DNA of 8,849 nucleotides from an uncultured Caryophanales bacterium (GTDB lineage Bacteria; Bacillota_I; Bacilli_A; RFN20; CAG-826), in the NCBI GenBank assembly GCA_946410525.1, contig CAMKAQ010000026.1, positions 1 through 8,849 on the forward strand, given 5' to 3'. Positions 6,213-8,849 of the stretch are shown piece after piece; within the stretch, counting starts at the first letter, position 1; each line of letters opens with the position of its first letter. Both the position numbers and the translations under genes were made by a program. Under the pieces are notes generated by a model. That model was given only the letters and a program-made list of their open reading frames with translations. It did no database searches and was not told the origin of the DNA.

Positions 6213-6262
6213 TGTTGAGCAGTTTTTTATTTTTCATCCGTCACATTTGGCGAGAGGCATAA

Positions 6263-6763
6263 ATGAGCATATCAAGAAGCACGGCCATCGACTTCATGGC
6301 CGGGAACGAATCCGCTATCGAAAAGGTGTACCTTGAGTACAAGAACCTGATGTTTTTCGTCATCGCATCTTATGTCTCTTCAAAAAGCGATATCGATGAC
6401 ATCCTAAGCGACTCCTTCCTCAAGGCGATCGAGAAAAGGGATCAGATCAAGGAACCGAATCACCTCAAGGCCTTCCTTGTCTCGGTTGCAAGAAACCAGG
6501 CCCTCGACTTCTTAAGGAAAAGCCGCCTCGTCCCTTCTAGCGACGTCCTAGAGGAGATATATGGGGACGATGACAGAACCAACGACTTCCTTTCGCTCAT
6601 TGAGCCTTTGCTCTCCAACAAAGAAACCATCGTCGTTTATTACAAGATCGGTTTCTCCTACACCTGGCAAGAGATCTCCGAAGAAACGGGCATTTCCGTC
6701 TCTAGCGTGAGAAGACTCTATGACAGCGCGAAAACAAAACTCAGGAAAGGACTTGCAGCATGA
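6263..6763 (+). CDS. ECF-type sigma-70 family RNA polymerase sigma factor
   Basis: The 166-residue product has the two-domain layout of extracytoplasmic-function sigma factors. Region 2 spans about 7-88, with the DIDDILSDSFLKAI core (43-56) and VARNQALDFLRKSR (75-88) for -10 recognition and melting. Region 4 spans about 108-163, with a helix-turn-helix TWQEISEETGISVSSVRRLY (134-153) for -35 recognition. Sigma-1.1 and region 3 are absent, as expected for ECF types. The start is supported by GAGAGG (6252-6257), 5 nt before the ATG. The stop overlaps the start of the next gene as ATGA. ECF sigma factors are usually encoded with a membrane protein that holds them inactive; here that neighbour is a membrane-anchored serpin, the likely partner. 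It probably directs its own operon and an unknown regulon. Confidence 0.93.
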   Translation: MSISRSTAIDFMAGNESAIEKVYLEYKNLMFFVIASYVSSKSDIDDILSDSFLKAIEKRDQIKEPNHLKAFLVSVARNQALDFLRKSRLVPSSDVLEEIYGDDDRTNDFLSLIEPLLSNKETIVVYYKIGFSYTWQEISEETGISVSSVRRLYDSAKTKLRKGLAA

Positions 6764-8205
6764 AATTCGAAAAGCAGATGAAAAAGCACATCGACCAAGT
6801 CTTTGAAGAAAATGTGCCTAATCCATATCCAACCCCAACAAAACAAAGCAGATTCCCATCATGGCTTAAATTCGTCGTTCCAGCCGGTGCTGTTTTAGCA
6901 GCAGCCTCCGTTGCCACGGCCATCATCGTTCCTAATGTGGTCGGAAACGCACTTGGCCCTATCAGCTCAGGAAACGGCAGCAGCAGTAGCGAATACAAAG
7001 AATCGCTTCCGTTCAGCGGAACTGACTGTACAGAGATGACCAACTTCGTTTTTGCTCCTAAAAACGATAGGATGATTCCGACTTTCGATTCCAAAATCGT
7101 TGACAGAACTGGCCTAAAATCCCTTCAGAAGCTCACTCCGTACTTCAAGGATTCAAAGAACGAGGACTTTGTTCTCTCGCCGGCCACCCATCTTCTTTGC
7201 GCCTCGGCCTTAGCGGCGGTGTCAGATGGCATGGACCTAGATGCCTTTGGACTCGTCGATCCGGAGGAAGACACAATTCATCTTCTTGAGCAGTGGAACT
7301 GTTCGTATTCAACGACCGACCGTTCAGGTACTCTTTATGAATGGACCCGCTTCGACAGTGCCGTCCTTCACCAACAAGTTGGTGGAAGCTTCGCCTTTGA
7401 CCCAGCGAAATGCCAGGCGGTTGCTGACAAATACATCGCCACAAGCGCAGCCAACCACAGCAACTACGTCAAACAAGCTGAGAACTATTTCAAGCAAGCC
7501 ATAGGCTTAGACATTCCGGTTCCTGTGGTTCCGATGAATGGCGATGGCGTTTTGACCTATGCCGCCCTAAAGATGAAGGATTTGGCAATTGGCACATACA
7601 AAACCGAGAAGAGGGATTTCTATGGCAAAAAAGGAACGATCCAAGTCGACTATGCGTCGATTGGTAGCATCGACGCAGGAAAATCCCTAAGGTTCTTCGA
7701 CGGCGACAATTACGTGGCCTTCGCCTTTAACAACTGCGCCGCCGATATGCTCATCGTCTTGCCAGACGAAGGAGTGCCGCTAGAAGCCGTTTCTCTTGAA
7801 GAGGCTTATTCGGAGATAACCAAGAGGAGCCCAGGATATCGGAACATTTACTGCTATGTCCCATATTTCCATGTCGGCACCTATTCAGTCGACATCACCC
7901 CTTCGTTTACCGACTATATGAATGGGAAGGAAGTGCTTTGGTCAAAACTCTTGGCTAACCCTGACGTCTTCAAGCGATTCATGACTTCTTTCTTTGTCAT
8001 GCAATCCTCGGACTTCGAGTTCTGCGAGAAAGGCATCTTTGGCGAATCCATCACCGTTGCCGGAGGCAGTTCTGCCGCAATGCCTCCAAGGAACCCGTTA
8101 CTGATCGACGTCAATCGCCCATTCTACGCGATCTGTCTCCAAGACAACTTCCCTCTCTTCATCAACAAGGTCAATAACCCGGCGGAATCGACATCTATTA
8201 AATAA
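6760..8205 (+). CDS. Membrane-anchored serpin-family protein, putative partner (anti-sigma-like) of the ECF sigma factor
   Basis: The 481-residue product has a short charged cytoplasmic segment (1-35), one membrane helix (about 36-60), a Gly/Ser linker (61-78) and a serpin fold (about 95-475). Serpin landmarks are NEDFVLSPATHLLCASALAAV (134-154, shared SP and helix B), LTYAALKMKDLAIGTY (265-280), the ADMLIVLPDEGVPLE strand (328-342), RPF (453-455) and FINKVNNP (467-474). The Lys-rich, Arg-poor start has no signal-peptidase site, so it should stay anchored with the serpin outside. Serpins trap proteases by a large refolding when the reactive loop is cut. Here the hinge-like part is AGGSSAAM (434-441), and the loop looks about four residues shorter than in alpha-1-antitrypsin. 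AGGAAAGG (6743-6750) precedes the ATG, which overlaps the sigma stop by 4 bp. Serpin fold is likely; anti-sigma function is inference from position and topology. Confidence 0.85.
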   Translation: MKFEKQMKKHIDQVFEENVPNPYPTPTKQSRFPSWLKFVVPAGAVLAAASVATAIIVPNVVGNALGPISSGNGSSSSEYKESLPFSGTDCTEMTNFVFAPKNDRMIPTFDSKIVDRTGLKSLQKLTPYFKDSKNEDFVLSPATHLLCASALAAVSDGMDLDAFGLVDPEEDTIHLLEQWNCSYSTTDRSGTLYEWTRFDSAVLHQQVGGSFAFDPAKCQAVADKYIATSAANHSNYVKQAENYFKQAIGLDIPVPVVPMNGDGVLTYAALKMKDLAIGTYKTEKRDFYGKKGTIQVDYASIGSIDAGKSLRFFDGDNYVAFAFNNCAADMLIVLPDEGVPLEAVSLEEAYSEITKRSPGYRNIYCYVPYFHVGTYSVDITPSFTDYMNGKEVLWSKLLANPDVFKRFMTSFFVMQSSDFEFCEKGIFGESITVAGGSSAAMPPRNPLLIDVNRPFYAICLQDNFPLFINKVNNPAESTSIK

Positions 8206-8236
8206 AAAAGACCCCCTTTCGAGGGGGTTTTCTTTT
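8206..8236 (+). terminator. Rho-independent terminator after the sigma-serpin operon
   Basis: A 7-bp GC-rich stem ACCCCCT/AGGGGGT (8211-8217 with 8222-8228) closes a TTCG loop, extends by A-T pairs and is followed by TTTCTTTT. It begins directly after the serpin stop codon and gives a clear operon end. Confidence 0.92.
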
Positions 8237-8240
8237 GGCA

Positions 8241-8258
8241 ATTATTCAAAAGAATAAT
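8241..8258. repeat. Inverted repeat ATTATTC-N4-GAATAAT (copy 1)
   Basis: Perfect 7-bp arms with an AAAA spacer lie just upstream of the candidate GT8 promoter. The same arms recur over the GT8 start codon (8320-8336). It could be an operator, or a second terminator for the upstream operon since CTTTT follows. Confidence 0.55.
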
Positions 8259-8261
8259 CTT

Positions 8262-8289
8262 TTGCTTGATTAGTAGCGTTTTCTAGGAT
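8262..8289 (+). promoter_or_regulatory. Candidate promoter of the GT8 gene
   Basis: -35 TTGCTT (8262-8267) and -10 TAGGAT (8284-8289) at 16-bp spacing predict a start near 8296 and a leader of about 32 nt. Both boxes are imperfect. Inverted repeat copy 1 abuts the -35 region. Confidence 0.4.
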
Positions 8290-8319
8290 AGTTTGGTTAC
8301 GTTGCGACAACCTAGGAGG

Positions 8320-8336
8320 ATTATTCTATGAATAAT
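8320..8336. repeat. Inverted repeat ATTATTC-N3-GAATAAT across the GT8 start codon (copy 2)
   Basis: The arms (8320-8326 and 8330-8336) are identical to those of copy 1 at 8241-8258, with a 3-nt spacer. The start codon (8328-8330) lies in the loop and first stem base, and the ribosome site AGGAGG (8314-8319) immediately precedes the repeat. In RNA it could occlude initiation; in DNA it could bind the same protein as copy 1. Confidence 0.55.
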
Positions 8337-8849
8337 AAAAAAGCAGTAGTCCGCCTCTTCTTCACACTTGATGACAACTACATACCTTTTCTATCGACAA
8401 CACTAGCGAGCATCGTCGAGCATGCCTCGCAGGAATATAAATACCACATCACCATCATCCACGACGGCTTATCTCTTGAAAGCAAGAAAACGATCAAGGC
8501 TTTCCAGAAAGACAACATCGTGATCTCTTTCTTCAACGTCTCCGTCAAGGTCAACTCTTTGGCGGTCAAACTCGACGTCCGCGATTACTACACGATCACG
8601 ACCTATTACCGTCTATTCTTGCCAGATCTCTTCCCAACCATAAGCAAAGGCTTATATCTCGACAGCGACATCGTTCTTTGCGATGACGTCGCTAAGCTTT
8701 ACTTCACCGACCTTGGAGATAACCTCGTCGGCGCCATCCCAGACGCTTCGGTCCAGCTCTTCCCAGAGTTCTCCAACTATGTTGAGAAAGTTTTAGACGT
8801 TGAGCATCAGAATTACTTCAACGCCGGCGTCCTTCTTATGAACTTCAAG
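8328..8849 (+). CDS. Glycosyltransferase family 8 protein (partial, runs off the window)
   Basis: The frame is open for 174 codons from the ATG at 8328 to the window edge. It has the GT8 (GT-A fold) signature: an N-terminal LFFTLDDNYIPFLSTTLASI strand and helix (10-29), TYYRLFLPDLFP (92-103), the metal- and sugar-nucleotide-binding D112-S-D114 in YLDSDIV (110-116), and YFNAGVLLMN (163-172). Family members are cytoplasmic or membrane-associated and transfer glucose or galactose from UDP-sugars to lipopolysaccharide, capsule, teichoic acid or glycoprotein acceptors. The acceptor cannot be told here. A strong AGGAGG (8314-8319) lies 8 nt before the ATG. The gene follows the sigma-serpin terminator and has its own candidate promoter, flanked by two copies of one inverted repeat, so it appears independently regulated. 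The missing C-terminal part prevents a closer call. Confidence 0.9.
   Translation, partial: MNNKKAVVRLFFTLDDNYIPFLSTTLASIVEHASQEYKYHITIIHDGLSLESKKTIKAFQKDNIVISFFNVSVKVNSLAVKLDVRDYYTITTYYRLFLPDLFPTISKGLYLDSDIVLCDDVAKLYFTDLGDNLVGAIPDASVQLFPEFSNYVEKVLDVEHQNYFNAGVLLMNFK

Noticed and set aside
4848..6262. tRNA-Trp as an integration site for a mobile element
   Set aside because: No second copy of the tRNA 3' end occurs downstream in the window and no integrase gene is present.
6741..7094. 117-codon minus-strand frame
   Set aside because: It is antisense to the serpin N-terminus; its hydrophobic segment mirrors the membrane-helix codons.
552..8205. Possible TGA-as-tryptophan (Mycoplasma-type) code
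   Set aside because: TGA serves as a stop in two overlapping ATGA junctions with full-length products, and the only tRNA-Trp has anticodon CCA.
1..8849. CRISPR array, insertion sequence or toxin-antitoxin pair
   Set aside because: No regularly spaced repeats, transposase motifs or small paired genes of these kinds were found on either strand.

Overview
The window reads as chromosomal DNA of an uncultured Gram-positive (Bacillota-type) bacterium, probably host-associated and possibly from the Erysipelotrichia/RF39 or other Mollicutes-related lineages. That placement is inference from gene content: Trk-type potassium uptake with separate RCK proteins, a serpin, a GT8 glycosyltransferase and a Vat-like acetyltransferase. 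The genetic code looks standard: TGA ends two genes, and the tRNA-Trp has anticodon CCA.

Layout: (1) 1-231, minus strand: 5' part of a Vat/CatB-like hexapeptide acetyltransferase that runs off the left edge. (2) 251-507, minus strand: a tRNA-Asn/tRNA-Glu operon with its own promoter and terminator. (3) 552-4782, plus strand: sirtuin and DUF5662-like protein (4-bp overlap), then an RCK-N protein, a two-domain RCK protein and TrkH, which together form a potassium uptake system. (4) 4796-4960: tRNA-Trp with promoter and terminator. (5) 5160-6026: a more AT-rich gene for an unrecognised three-helix membrane protein with a coiled coil and a soluble C-terminal domain. (6) 6263-8236: an ECF-type sigma factor overlapping by 4 bp a membrane-anchored serpin, closed by a strong terminator. 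(7) 8241-8849: a promoter region with two copies of one inverted repeat, then a GT8 glycosyltransferase that runs off the right edge.

How the genes work together: the two RCK proteins and TrkH should form one nucleotide-gated K+ channel, with nucleotide sensing perhaps left mostly to the first RCK protein. The sirtuin and DUF5662 protein are translationally coupled, but a shared role is not evident. The most intriguing unit is sigma factor plus membrane serpin. The second protein sits where an anti-sigma factor is normally encoded and has a short cytoplasmic tail, one membrane helix and an extracytoplasmic serpin fold. This suggests, as inference, a switch in which an external protease acting on the serpin controls transcription.

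Two signals lie outside genes. The sirtuin and first RCK genes both have a TATAAT box ending exactly 7 nt before the ATG and no properly spaced Shine-Dalgarno sequence, so both are probably leaderless. The GT8 gene carries the same 7-bp inverted repeat upstream of its promoter and directly across its start codon.
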